In this document: in pieces, positions 37,126 through 47,555 of the stretch
Numbering within the stretch: position 1 is the first letter of the stretch
Layout of the letters: the number at the start of each line of letters is the position of its first letter
Assembly: GCA_017590115.1 (NCBI GenBank)
Contig: JAGGNK010007559.1
Coordinates: 310,001-374,000 of the forward strand
Direction of reading: 5' to 3'
Source of the DNA: Montifringilla adamsi
Taxonomy: Eukaryota; Chordata; Aves; Passeriformes; Passeridae
DNA: 64,000 nt
Notes under the pieces: generated by a model
What the model was told of the DNA's origin: nothing
Databases searched by the model: none
The model's input: only the letters and a program-made list of their open reading frames with translations
Program-made: the position numbers and the translations under genes

Positions 37126-40100
37126 TCAGGAACGCCTGTGTCTCTGCTCATAAACGGAGTGAAGCTTCTGAATGAGAAACACCTTATCTTCCCCTTCCTG
37201 CAAGGTCAGAGACAGCAGTGAGCAGCACTGGGGTGGCTGAGAGGGGCTGGGGGGCCTGAGCCCACCCTGGCAGTCCAGGGGCTGGAGCAGGCTGTGAAGC
37301 AGCAGGGATGGGCAGGGGCAGTGCTCACGTTGGCAATCTGCTCCTGGAGCAGGCAGATGACCCTCTGGCGGCCTCTTACCACCTGGATGTTGAAGTAGAT
37401 TACAGCTCTGCAACGACAGCAGGGTGGGATGGTGGCAGCCAGGCAGGAAGCTGAGGGACACTGTGCTCCTGGCACTGGGATGGGGCACAGGGCTCTGGAG
37501 TGACACCTTGGCTCCCAGCCCCGCTCAGGGCTCTGACAGCAGGACCCTCAAAGTGAGGGCCTGGGGTTCAGCATTGGGTTCGGGTCCATACTCACATCAG
37601 GGCCACAGACATGAAGAACAGGAGGCATGTGTTCTCCAACAGGTGCTGGTAGACCCAGGCAAACCAGGTGATGTTGGGGTTGGACTTCTCCAGCACCAGC
37701 ACCCACCTCTTCCCTGACTTGTATATGGTTTCCAGCCCTCGGAAGGGACCGCAGGTTTCTGATGGCTGCACCCTGAGCAAACAGACCAGCAGGGTATTCA
37801 GAGCAATGGGCAGCCCAGCAACTGCTGGCCCCAGACCAGGGCACTGCCTGTCTCAGATGTCCAGCCCTCCAGGGACCCAGCCTCACTGTCCCCAGCATCC
37901 CCAGGGCTGGACAAGGGAGTCCTCATCCCTCATCCTGCACCAGGAACAGCTGGAGAAAGTGAGCACGGGCCAGCAGGAAGGCACCTCCCTTGCCTGGGGC
38001 AGCACCTCATGGCCTGCAGCTGGGGGATGCCAGAGACAGGGGACATGGTCTCCCCAACCCCTCCTTCTCCAGGCAGCCGCGGGTCCTGTGCCCTGAGCCA
38101 CAGCCTGGTGGGTACTCACGACCATATGGTGTAGGAGAGGAAGGCAGCTGCACCCAGGAAGGAGGGGAAGCACAGCAGAGTGATGAACACAGTGGTCATG
38201 TGTGATGCTTGCCAGGGCTTGCTGGGGGACTGGCAGTTCCGCATCAGGCTGGTCTGTGGATAGGGAGCAGTGTCCTGTGGGCTGCCAACTCCTGAGAGCA
38301 GTCCTGCTGTCCCCTCCCTCCTGCCCACTGGGAGTGAGTGAGCTTGGGGACGTGCTGTCCCCAGAAAGCCTCGCTCAGTCCCACAAGGAGCGGGCTGCTC
38401 CGGGTGGCACCACCACTGCAGCAGAGACTGAGGGTGGCAGGGCACAGAGTCACAGCAGCTTCACCCGGTGGGGAGTTGCAGGGGGTGGGGGAATCACACC
38501 TTTTTGATGTAGAACAACAGCAGCAGCTTCAGCATCTGCACAGCTGGCAGGAGTGGAGCGAAGAGAATGCCCAGCCTGGGAGCAGGGGGAAGACAAGCTT
38601 GCCTGGGTCTGAGCCCCAGGGGACACAGTGGTGGGCACAGCTACAGCACCCACAGGGCTCCTGGGGACTACAAGGCATTTGCCAGCAGAGGAAGGAGCCA
38701 CACCAGGCAGAAACATCTCACCAGGTCAGGGTCTGCCCATAGATCAGCTCCAGCACATTTCGGGCGATATCAAACTCCGGCCTCTGCTTTGTCTTCAGCC
38801 TCTTCTCCAGAATTAGCCTGGGTGGAAATAAACTCTGCTCCCACGCTGCCTGGGGGGACTTCACACCCCACCTTCCCCCTCTGATGGCAGCAGAGCCTGG
38901 GTGCACCAGAGAGCTGGGACCATGCAGGGACAGCACACTGGTGGGGGGACACGTCCTGGGGTACGTTACCTCCAGATCAGCTCCCCGAAGAGCGTATCCA
39001 GCAAGGTGAATATGAAATCCATCACCACAAAGCGATACAGGTCCTGCCCCACACACGTCTCCCAGCACTGGGGAGACAATCAAGCGTGGCATAGAATCAC
39101 AGACTGGTTTGGGCTGGGAGAATCCCTAAAGCTCATCTCTTTCCCCACCCCACCATGGGCAGAGACACCCTTCCACTAGACCAGGTTGCTCTGAATGCTG
39201 TCCAACCTGACCTTTAACAGCTCCTGGGATGGGGCACCCACAGCTCCTCTGGGAACCTATGCCAAAGCCTCACCACCCTCACAGGGAAGAATTTCTTCCT
39301 GATATCTAATGGGGAAGATGCCACCAGTCCCTTGCACAACCCCATGCCCAGCCCAGCCCTCCACAGCCCTGAGGCAGTGGTGCTGACCTCCTCTGTCGAG
39401 CAGATAATGCTGCGGCTGAGCCAGTGGTAGCACAGCAGGCTGAGAATCACCATCTTCAGGATGAGGTTCCTGGGGAGCAGGAGCAGAGCCAGAAGTCCCT
39501 GAGCCCAGGGGATGGGGGGCTGAGCCCCACACAGGGGGTGCCTAGCCCCAAAGCCTCCTTGCCTGCCACAGGTGCAGTAATGCTCCCTCCACCACAACCC
39601 CAGCCAGCCCACCTGATGATTGCCACGTAGACCTCTGTCACTGGGGAGTCCTGCCTCTCCCACATCGCCAGCAAGTTGAACAAGTGGGGCATCAAGGCAT
39701 TGAGGAGGGACACCACAAGGGGCAGGACCAGCAGAATGGCTTCTTGCTGCCATCTGCCACTGCCCTGTGCTTGTTGCTCCTGCTGAACCTGGTGAGCAGG
39801 TACTGGGCTGAGGGCACAGGTCTTGGCAGCCAGGTGTGCTGTCCTTGGGGAGAGCAGCAAATGCCCAGGCCAGGAGCACAGCTGCAATGGGGTTGTCCCT
39901 GCCTCTCTCCCCAGTACCCCAGCCCTGTCCCTCCAACCCCAGGGCAGGGGATCCCAGGGTGGGAGGTGGCACTCACCACGTGCATGTGCTCCGAGAAGTA
40001 GTGCACAGCCAGCACGCAGCCCGACACCGAGCCCAGGGCCAGCAGCCAAGCCAGCAGCACCACAAGGCAGTGCCTCAGGCACTGGCAGCGGCCCTGGGCA

Positions 40101-42701
40101 TGGGAGCGGGAGCGCTGCTCCCCCAGCAGCTCCTGCAAGAGAGCAGCACAGAGCTGCCAAATCCCCTTTGGGTCTGGGGCAAGGCTTTGTCCCACTGCAG
40201 CACCAGGACCCAGAGGGGTGAGGGACAAAGCACTAGCAAGGCTGGGTCTGGGGTGTTTTGCATTGCTCAGCTCCTCCACCTTCAACTGGGTGCAGATGTT
40301 CTCGCACTGCAGCTTCACCGAGCGCCTCTGGATCACCTTGAAGTCCCAGGCGCAGAAGACCTTGATGGCCAAGTCCCCTGTGGAGCTTCCCACGCTCTCC
40401 CGAAAAGAGCGGGACACGCTGCAGCGAGGTGAAGGGCATCAGGGACTGGGGCTGGCTGCAGGGGAAGGCTGGCAGTGCCACAGGTGCCACTGACCCACCT
40501 GTACACCAGCAGGATGCAGGTGACAAGGAAGGAGACCCCAACACTGAAGAGGTAGGCCAGTGGCAGGTTGTACGGGAGCAGGGGGGCTGGGAGGGGGCAC
40601 ACGCTGCCCTCAGGACTGGAGGTGCAGGGGTCATTCAGGGTGACGTTGCTGTAGTAGCCGTAGTACAGCAGCGAGTGCGTGAAGTAGCCCTGCAGGAAAG
40701 CACACGATGGCCCCACGGTGACCTCGGCAGTGCTTGCAGCTTCCCCCTTAGCCTGGCACCTCTGTGCCAGCCTCAGGGACACACAACCTTGGGCTGGGGC
40801 AGCACCACCTTGTGCACCCACAGCACCGGTGGTCCTGGGGCCCAGGCTGTGCAAGGACAAGAACTGGGGTATTATTACAGTGGGAAAGTGGGGCTGCCCG
40901 CCAGGCTTGGCACAGCCCCTGACCTGGGGGTGCCTGGGCCATGCTTACCGCTCCTGTGAGGAGCTCGAGGCCACTGAAGGGCTGGGGGCTGACTGATGCA
41001 GTGGGGTACACGGCCTGCAGCACCACCACGAAGGCCAGGAGAATGAAGAATGAAAAGAAGTTCAACATAAGGAGTGTCTTGAGGAAGAGGAAGTAGGACA
41101 GGACACTGGAGCCAAAGCGGCCACCAATCTGCTTCAGGGCATAGTGCCCGGGCTGCGCAGCGCGGAGCAGGGAGAGGAGCCTGTACCAGAGACCTCGGCA
41201 GCCCTGGGGACAGAAAAATGGGGACAGCAGTGGGGCTGGAGCCTGCACTGGAGCCCTCCCAGCCTCTGTGCAGACCTGTGCTTCAGACTTACGAGGCTGA
41301 CGAAGATCCTGGACCAGCCACAGGGTGAGAAGGGGGCCCAGTGATGGGCGCGCTGCCTCACTGGGCCCCTCTGCCCGCTCAGCTGCCGCCTGCCCAGAAG
41401 AGAGGGGGGTCAGAGGCTACCACAGGTCCTGGGACAGCTCCAGCTGTGGGAGCCCTGCCCAGCTGGCGTGATGGAAGGGGTCCTACCGGAGGATGCGTTT
41501 CTCCGCCAGGCTGAGGGGCATGGTGAGCAGCATGTGGCTGCACTGGCTGGGTGAGAGGCTCAGCAGCTCCTTCACCAGCAGGCGCCGCTTCTCTGGGGCA
41601 CAAGGGGCTCAGTGGGACACGGCCAGCCACAGCCTGCCTGTCCCTAACCCAGCGTAGGGACAGTGGCCAGCACTGCCTTTAACAGTCTGGGGGAGGCTCA
41701 CCTTCCAGCGTGGCCCTGCTGGGGTCGGTGTCCAGGTCGTAGTGGCGCAGGCTGGGCCGTGCCGCGCGGCAGAGCTGCTGCAGGGGCGGGCGGCCGCTGC
41801 GGCGCCGCAGCCGTGCCGTGCGGTTGCAGTACTGGGAGATGATGGCCCCGAGGTTGCGTCCTGTGGGGCAGAGCAGAGCAGGGGGTGGGTGGCTACAGGA
41901 GAGCAGGGCAGGCAGAGCTCCAAGGGGCTCTGAGAGCTGGGGAAGGGTGGGAAGGTGGGTGGCACCTACCGATGGTGCGGCTGGGCATGCTGGCCAAGAT
42001 CTGCAGGGAGGGAGAGGAGTAGCTGGGGTGCTCCTCACCTTGCCCGGGCTCTGGCCAGGCCATGGCACAGGCTTCTGGAGTAGCCAAGCAGGCTGGGGAC
42101 TCTGGGAGGAGGAAGGCAGGATGCAGAGAGGCCATGGCTCATCCCTACATCCCTGCTGCTCTGCTCCAGCACAGAGGCTCAGTGTGTGCTCTTCCCAGAG
42201 TATCCCTTTCTCCAGGGACACTTTCTGTGTCCCCAAGATCTGATCTCCCCTGGACTGCCCTGCTCTGCACTGGCCAAGGCATCTGCAGGCTCCCATGAAT
42301 GTTTTGGCCGCAGCATTTTGACACAGCTGGCCCAAGCAGAGGGACAGCCCTGGGCACACACACTGTCCCCAGCCTGCCCTGGCTGAGGCTGCAGTGCTTT
42401 ACCTCTGGCCCTCTCCCGCACCTCCAGCTCCAGACCTGCCTCGATCAAACTGCTCTGCTCCAGGATGAGCTGGTGGAATGAGGTGTGCAGGGCTCTCTCG
42501 TTGTCCGGACTGGGTTCCTGGCTGAAGGAACACAGGGACATGGTGGCACAGACACCTGGTGCTTGCAGGGCACGAGGTCGTAGCCCATCGTACCTGGGAT
42601 GGAGGTCCCAGGGCACGACAGGGCAGCGGGAGAGGTCACACTCACCCATCGCTCTCGGTGCCCTCGGGGACGAGGAGGGTGATGGAGGGCGGCTGGGACA
42701 T
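37126..42701 (-). CDS. TMC6: Transmembrane channel-like protein 6 (EVER1)
   Basis: Multipass ER membrane protein. Human TMC6 works with TMC8 and CIB1 in zinc handling and keratinocyte antiviral restriction. Nineteen coding exons from 42646-42701 ([14 protein letters not shown]) to 37126-37197, including 42403-42521, 41970-42101, 41702-41860, 41487-41592, 41293-41389, 40949-41203, 40499-40689, 40280-40418, 39977-40132, 39613-39788, 39388-39469, 38970-39067, 38722-38817, 38500-38575, 38120-38253, 37596-37772 and 37329-37407. Total 2400 nt, 799 aa (human 805). Conserved blocks include [41 protein letters not shown], the TMC signature [38 protein letters not shown] and [17 protein letters not shown]. 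These match TMC6 rather than TMC8. Exon 3 is best read through to its 5' part (42101) because phase demands it. Confidence 0.96.
39091..39312 (-). mobile_element. CR1 LINE 3' fragment, antisense, in TMC6 intron
   Basis: The plus strand begins ATAGAATCACAGACTGGTTTG, continues GAATCCCTAAAGCTCATCT, GTCCAACCTGACC and ends near GGAAGAATTTCTTCCTGATA. This is the classic reverse complement of a CR1 3' terminus. It sits in the intron between TMC6 exons 39388-39469 and 38970-39067, in the same orientation as the gene. Confidence 0.93.
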
Positions 42702-43608
42702 CCTGCGAGGCCGAGCGGGTCCCTCCTACCCGGGCCCTGCCGTGGTGAGCAGACTGGCGCCGCTGGTCCCGGCCCCCACCAGCCCCCGCTTTCCGCGGCT
42801 CCCCGGCGCTGCGGGACGGGCACGGAGCCGGAGCCGCGGCGTGCGAGGCCGGGGGCAGCCGGGAGCGCGGAGTCTGCGGGGCTAAACAACGACTAACCCC
42901 GGGTCCAGCCCAACCCGGCCTCAGGAAGGAAGAGAGGGCGGATGGGGCGGTACCGCGGCCGAGAGGTTCCGCCCGCCGTCCCGGGACCCTCCGGGTCGGG
43001 CACGAAGCTTCTGAGCCCCAGTCCCGGAGCTTGGCTCGGGACGGGCCCGGAGCGGCCCTAGGAGGACACGTCGTGCAAAGACCCCCGTGCCCCGCACCGT
43101 GTTCCCCGCCCCGTGCCGTCTCCTTCCTCCCCTGCTCTGCCTCCTCCACCCCGGGGCGGGCTGAGGCTGCTCGGGGCAGGTGGCCGCCCCGGGGCTCCCC
43201 GCCAGGCCCCGCTCGCCCCACTGCCGAGAACCGACGGAACGCTCCCCGGCGCTCGGGCTGTGGCTCGCGTGGGTGCGGGGGCTGCCGAGCGTGTCCGTCC
43301 CGTCCCTCTTGCCGCCTCCCGGTACCGGGTGGGGGCGGCGGGAGCCCCCCAGAAGCCCCTGTTTCCCCTCGGCTATGCTCACTGGCAGCCTAGGTGTGGG
43401 CCGGCGCTGCCGTCTCCCGTTACACCGGAGCGGAAGGAGGGACGGAGCTGGGAACCGGGATACGCTGCGGGACCGGCGGGGCACTCTGTGCCCGGGCGGG
43501 GGAGCCCCTGTCCCGCCGGAGCCAGCCCGCCCGCCCCGCCCCGGCGTCCCCGGACCGCAGGACCGGCCCTCCCGGGGCGGTGCCGCGCAGGAGCGGCGGC
43601 GGAACGCC
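42702..43608. promoter_or_regulatory. Divergent CpG-island promoter region TMC6 / SYNGR2
   Basis: Start codons of TMC6 (minus) and SYNGR2 (plus) are 907 bp apart, and the whole interval is CpG-dense with GC boxes and no TATA box. It likely contains both 5' UTRs and promoters. No other exon is visible, so there is no room for TMC8 here. Confidence 0.7.
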
Positions 43609-45032
43609 ATGGAGGGCGGCGGAGGTGCCTACGGGGCGGCCAAGGCCGGCGGTGCCTTCGACCTGGTCCGCTTCGTGCAGCAGCCGCAGGTGGTGGCGCG
43701 GATCGTCAGCGCGGTGAGTCGGGACGGGACGGGACGGGAGAGCCCCGCCGGGACGGCGTCTCCCCGCCGCAGGCCGGTGCCCCTCGCCCGCCGGGACTGC
43801 AGCCCCCGAAGGGCTCCCCCCGGCCTCGGTGCCGCCCACCGGACATCAGCTCCGCCCCGCAGGTCTTCGCCCTGATCGTGTTCGCCTGCCTGGTCGGGGA
43901 TGGCTACATGAGCCGGCCCGAGGACCCCCGGCTCTTCTGCATCTTCAACCACAACGAGGACGCCTGTCGCTACGGCATCGGCATCGGCGTCCTCGCCTTC
44001 CTCGCCTGCATCTTCTTCTTCATGGTGGACGTCTATTTCCCCCAGATCAGCAACACTACGGACCGCAAGTACCTGGTCCTGGCCGACCTCGGCTTCTCAG
44101 GTACCGGGGCGCGGGCAGGGCTGTGCCCGCGGTGCCTGCCACAATGGCCGCCTTGTCCCGTGACGTGGCTGCCGGTGCCTGGCGAAGGGAGCCCCTCCCG
44201 AGTCGCTCCATCTGGCGTGCTGCCCGCGGGCCACGCGCTGCTGCCGCTGCTGCTGCTGCCCCTACTGCTGCTGTTCCTGCTGCTGCTGCCCCTGCTGCTG
44301 CCCCTGCTGCTGCCGCCCCTGCTGCTGCTGCCCCTGCTGCTGCCCCTGCTGCTGCCCCTGCTGCTGCTGCTGCTGCTGCCCCTGCTGCTGCTGCTGCTGC
44401 TGCCCCTGCTGCTGCTGCTGCTGCTGCCCCTGCTGCTGCTGCTGCTGCTGTTGCCCCTGCTGCTGCTGTGTGCCCCGAGGAGCAGCCGCTCTGGCCCGGT
44501 GCCTGCACCAGCCTGCACGGTGGAGCAGGGTCTGGGCCCGGGACTGCCCAGGAGCAGCAGGACCAGCCCTGGCTCCTCATGCCACTTCCCCCCACAGGTC
44601 TCTGGACCTTCCTGTGGTTCATCAGCTTCTGTTTCCTGACCAACCAGTGGTCCTGGACACGGGCTGAGGATGTGTACATCGGCGCAGACTCTGCCCGTGC
44701 TGCCATCACCTTCAGCTTCTTCTCCATCTTCTCCTGGGTGAGTGAAGCACTCTGCCCCACTTGGGGGAGTGCATAGGGGCTCCCTGCCCTCACAGCCTGG
44801 AACGGCCTTGATGCTGCTCCCCTTCTCTCTGCAGGCACTCCTGCTCACCTTCGCTTACAAGAGGTACAAAATGGGGGTGGAGGACTTTGCTCAAAGCTAC
44901 GCTGACCCCAGCCCGGGGGTTCCGACTCCCTACTCCAGCTATCCCAACATCAGCCATGAGAGCTACCAGCAGCCGCCCTTCACGCACACAGCGGAGGCCC
45001 CGGAGGGCTATCAGCCCCCACCGGTGTACTGA
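43609..45032 (+). CDS. SYNGR2: Synaptogyrin 2
   Basis: Four-pass MARVEL-domain vesicle protein, the ubiquitous (non-neuronal) synaptogyrin, involved in vesicle biogenesis and exocytosis. Four exons: 43609-43713, 43863-44100, 44598-44737, 44835-45032. Total 681 nt, 226 aa (human 224). The cytosolic N-terminus GAYGAAKAGGAFDL leads into membrane segments VFALIVFACLVGDG, IGIGVLAFLACIFFFMV, LWTFLWFISFCFLTNQW and AAITFSFFSIFSWALLL. Conserved FNHNEDACRYG and YFPQISNTTDRKYLV loops follow the family. The Pro/Tyr-rich tail ends YQPPPVY. Intron 2 carries a large CTG-type repeat array. Confidence 0.97.
44237..44469. repeat. CTG / CTGCTGCCC microsatellite in SYNGR2 intron 2
   Basis: About 230 bp of CTG triplets interrupted by CCC, giving blocks such as (CTG)2-6 CCC. 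It is entirely intronic, ending about 130 bp before SYNGR2 exon 3. Because the units are triplets, all frames stay open and mimic poly-Leu, poly-Ala and Ser/Gly proteins, none of them real. Confidence 0.95.
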
Positions 45033-45934
45033 GCCCTGGCTGGCACCCGCGGGACGGCTGTACAGTGCAATTCCTTCCGCGGGGTGGGAGGGAGGGATCT
45101 GTGACTTGGAGGGCACAGTGGGGCGGGAGGGTGATGGCTGCTTTGTTTAAGGTGACTGGGCCTTTTCATGAGGTGCAGGAGGGGCTTCTGCCTGGTCCCA
45201 GAGCTGGATCCTGACTGGAGGGTCCAGAGCCCATTGTGTGATTTGGTAGGTGGTTTGGCACACGATGATTTGCAGCTGCTGGGTGAGCAGTGCAGCTGCA
45301 GGTTGGGTGTGTGGGCAGCCTTGGCACTTACAAGCCTCTGCTTTTGCTGTGGTGCCTTGGTGGTGGGCTGCAGCTCACACCCCCGACTCTGGCCAGGCTC
45401 TGCCCCTGTGACTGTTGCCCTGGCCCATCCTGTCTCCGGTGCCTTTCAGCCCTGCTGGCTGCATTCCCCACGTGCTGTCTCGGTGCTGCAGCACAGCCAG
45501 GCCCAGCTCCTGCCTGCACTGCCTTCCCTTGCCTTCCCCAGCGGCTGCTTCTGGGCCAGCTATTGCCAAAGCCCCCTCTTCTCTTCTCTAATGCCATGCT
45601 GTGCCTTCCTCCAGCCTGCACTAGAGCTGCTGGTGCTTGGATGATGCCATTTGGGGTCTGTGGGAGCAGTGAGCACTGAGATCCCTCAGCAGAGCTGTGG
45701 CTGAGGACACCCTGGAGCACTTTCCTTGCCTTGTGTGCCTGCCCGAGTGCTGCTGTGAGGCTGAGCTCCTGCTCCCTGCCCACAGCTCCCTCCTGCACTC
45801 CTGCCACACCAGGAGCCTGTGGTCCATTGTCTCAGGTTGTGTTTGCTGCTGTGCTGTGGTAAAGCTGTTCCCGGCAGCCGTGTGTGCCATCACTGCTGGG
45901 GCCAGCCTTTGAGTAGTTGTCACTGTAGGGTTGG

Positions 45935-45940
45935 AATAAA
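45935..45940 (+). terminator. SYNGR2 poly(A) signal AATAAA
   Basis: Canonical hexamer in GGTTGGAATAAAACTTTTTC, about 900 nt after the SYNGR2 stop codon, followed by a T-rich stretch. It defines a 3' UTR of about 0.9 kb. Confidence 0.85.
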
Positions 45941-47555
45941 ACTTTTTCACCAAGCCACCATGTGAGTCACCATGTGCCTTTTGTCTCGGGGGAAGCAGAA
46001 AAGGCTCCTGCCTTCTGCCCCTCCAGGGCTTGGGGTGTCAGGTGGGGCAGTGCAGCCCTGCCAACTGCTGTGCTGCAAACAGCACACTCATGCTGGTGGC
46101 TATTTTTAGGCCACCCTCCTCTTGCTGCCTGGTCAGAGCAGAGCTCCAACACCAGGCCTGTGAGCAGCCCTCCCACCCTGTGACCAGCCCATGCTGTCTC
46201 ACTGGTCACTGCCAGGAAAACTTAGCAGAATGCTCTGGTAAAAAATACACACAGAGGTTCATTAAATTATTTATTAACCTAAAGCAGCAGCAGAGCCTTC
46301 CCCAGCCTTGGGGGGAAAGTCCAGGCCTGGTAGTCAAGTGCTTGTGAATACAATAATTCTCACCTGAAACATGGGGGCAGCAGGGGGGGTTCAGGCAGCT
46401 CTTGGAGCCTTCCAGGGCACAGGCAAATAGCAACCCTGGACTCAGATGCAGAGGTCTGGCCTGGCCAGAACAAAGCTACTGCTCAGAGCCTGTGGATGCT
46501 GAGAAAAAAACACTTGCAGGAGAAAAACACACTTTTGCAGGCAATAAGGAAACAACAATTTTCCAGAATCTGAGTCTAACAAAGAGGATCCTTCAGTCAG
46601 CTTAGAGCAGGCTAAGAGTCAGCCTCGAGAATTTTGGAAGGCTGAGGAGAAAGAAAGAGACATGACTAGACTGGAGAAGCAGCTCCTCAGGAGAGCCCCA
46701 TTACCAAGCAGCTGGGTCTTCCCTGGAATAATTGCCCAAATCTTGGTAGATGAAACTCTTGAGCCTCCAAACCCCTCACAGGTAACAGCACCAAAATGGC
46801 AGCACCAGCCTTGAACTTGAGAAAAACTGCCCTGAATTTGGAGGAGGCTCTTCCTAGGACCAGTTCCTCCAAACGAGTCTGCCACAGCCTGCTAGAACAC
46901 AGCCAGCCCTTTGAGGTTCAACACCTCAGAAGAGTCAGCTGCCAGGCCTCCTTCTGTTTCAATAATTTACACCAGGGAGGATGCTGGCAGAGAGGCTGGG
47001 GGCCTGCCCAGGGCTGGGCTGATGTGTGTGTCAGTTTAAAAGCTGTGCCACAGCTCTGTGACAAGGGACAAGTTACCTCAGACTGTTAAGGAAGGAAGTT
47101 AAAAATTGCATTAAAAACACTAATGGCTGTACATTATCTTGAGAAACCTGGAATTTTCCAAGTGCACAAGAGAGAAGGGCTGCATGGACAGGCAGCAGAA
47201 GCAGCGGTGGCAGCCTGAGCACGCTTAGAGCACTGGAGAGCTGGCCAGAGCCACAGCGAGCGGCGGCAGCGCTGCGGCCCGGCTCCACGTGCGGTGCCCC
47301 AGCGCCTGTGTGGCAGCACCAGTAGCTGTGCTGGTCTCTCTCCTTGTTCTGAGATGGGAACTCACTCTAGCCAGGCTTTTGCTTCAGCTTCCACCAGCAT
47401 CATCAGGCGTGGTGGATCCTCAGTCGTGGCGCTTGGTGCGGGGAGGTTGGGTAGGGAGGGCTGAGGCACTGAACAGTTTGTTAAAGTACAGAGAGGCAGG
47501 CCCGGTGCCTGTGAGCCACAGCACTGGGCTCCCTTCCCCTCCGTTGTCCCAGCAG
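45941..47555. other. Convergent 3' region SYNGR2 / TK1
   Basis: No coding exon is visible. The right part (about 46270-47555) is probably the TK1 3' UTR, running to the AATAAA at 46270. The left part is the short gap between the two convergent transcripts. Confidence 0.55.
46270..46275 (-). terminator. TK1 candidate poly(A) signal AATAAA
   Basis: TTTATT on the plus strand (AATAAA on minus) within an AT-rich patch, about 1.28 kb past the TK1 stop. No canonical hexamer was noticed closer. It lies 330 bp from the convergent SYNGR2 signal. Confidence 0.6.

Noticed and set aside
37126..42701. TMC8 as the identity of the TMC-family gene
   Set aside because: The N-terminus, [12 protein letters not shown] block, length (799 aa) and [17 protein letters not shown] tail match TMC6. 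Orientation relative to SYNGR2 also fits TMC6.
44056..44848. Long open frames rich in Leu, Ala or Ser/Gly on both strands in SYNGR2 intron 2
   Set aside because: They are by-products of the CTG triplet array, which keeps every frame open. Real SYNGR2 exons flank it with good splice sites.
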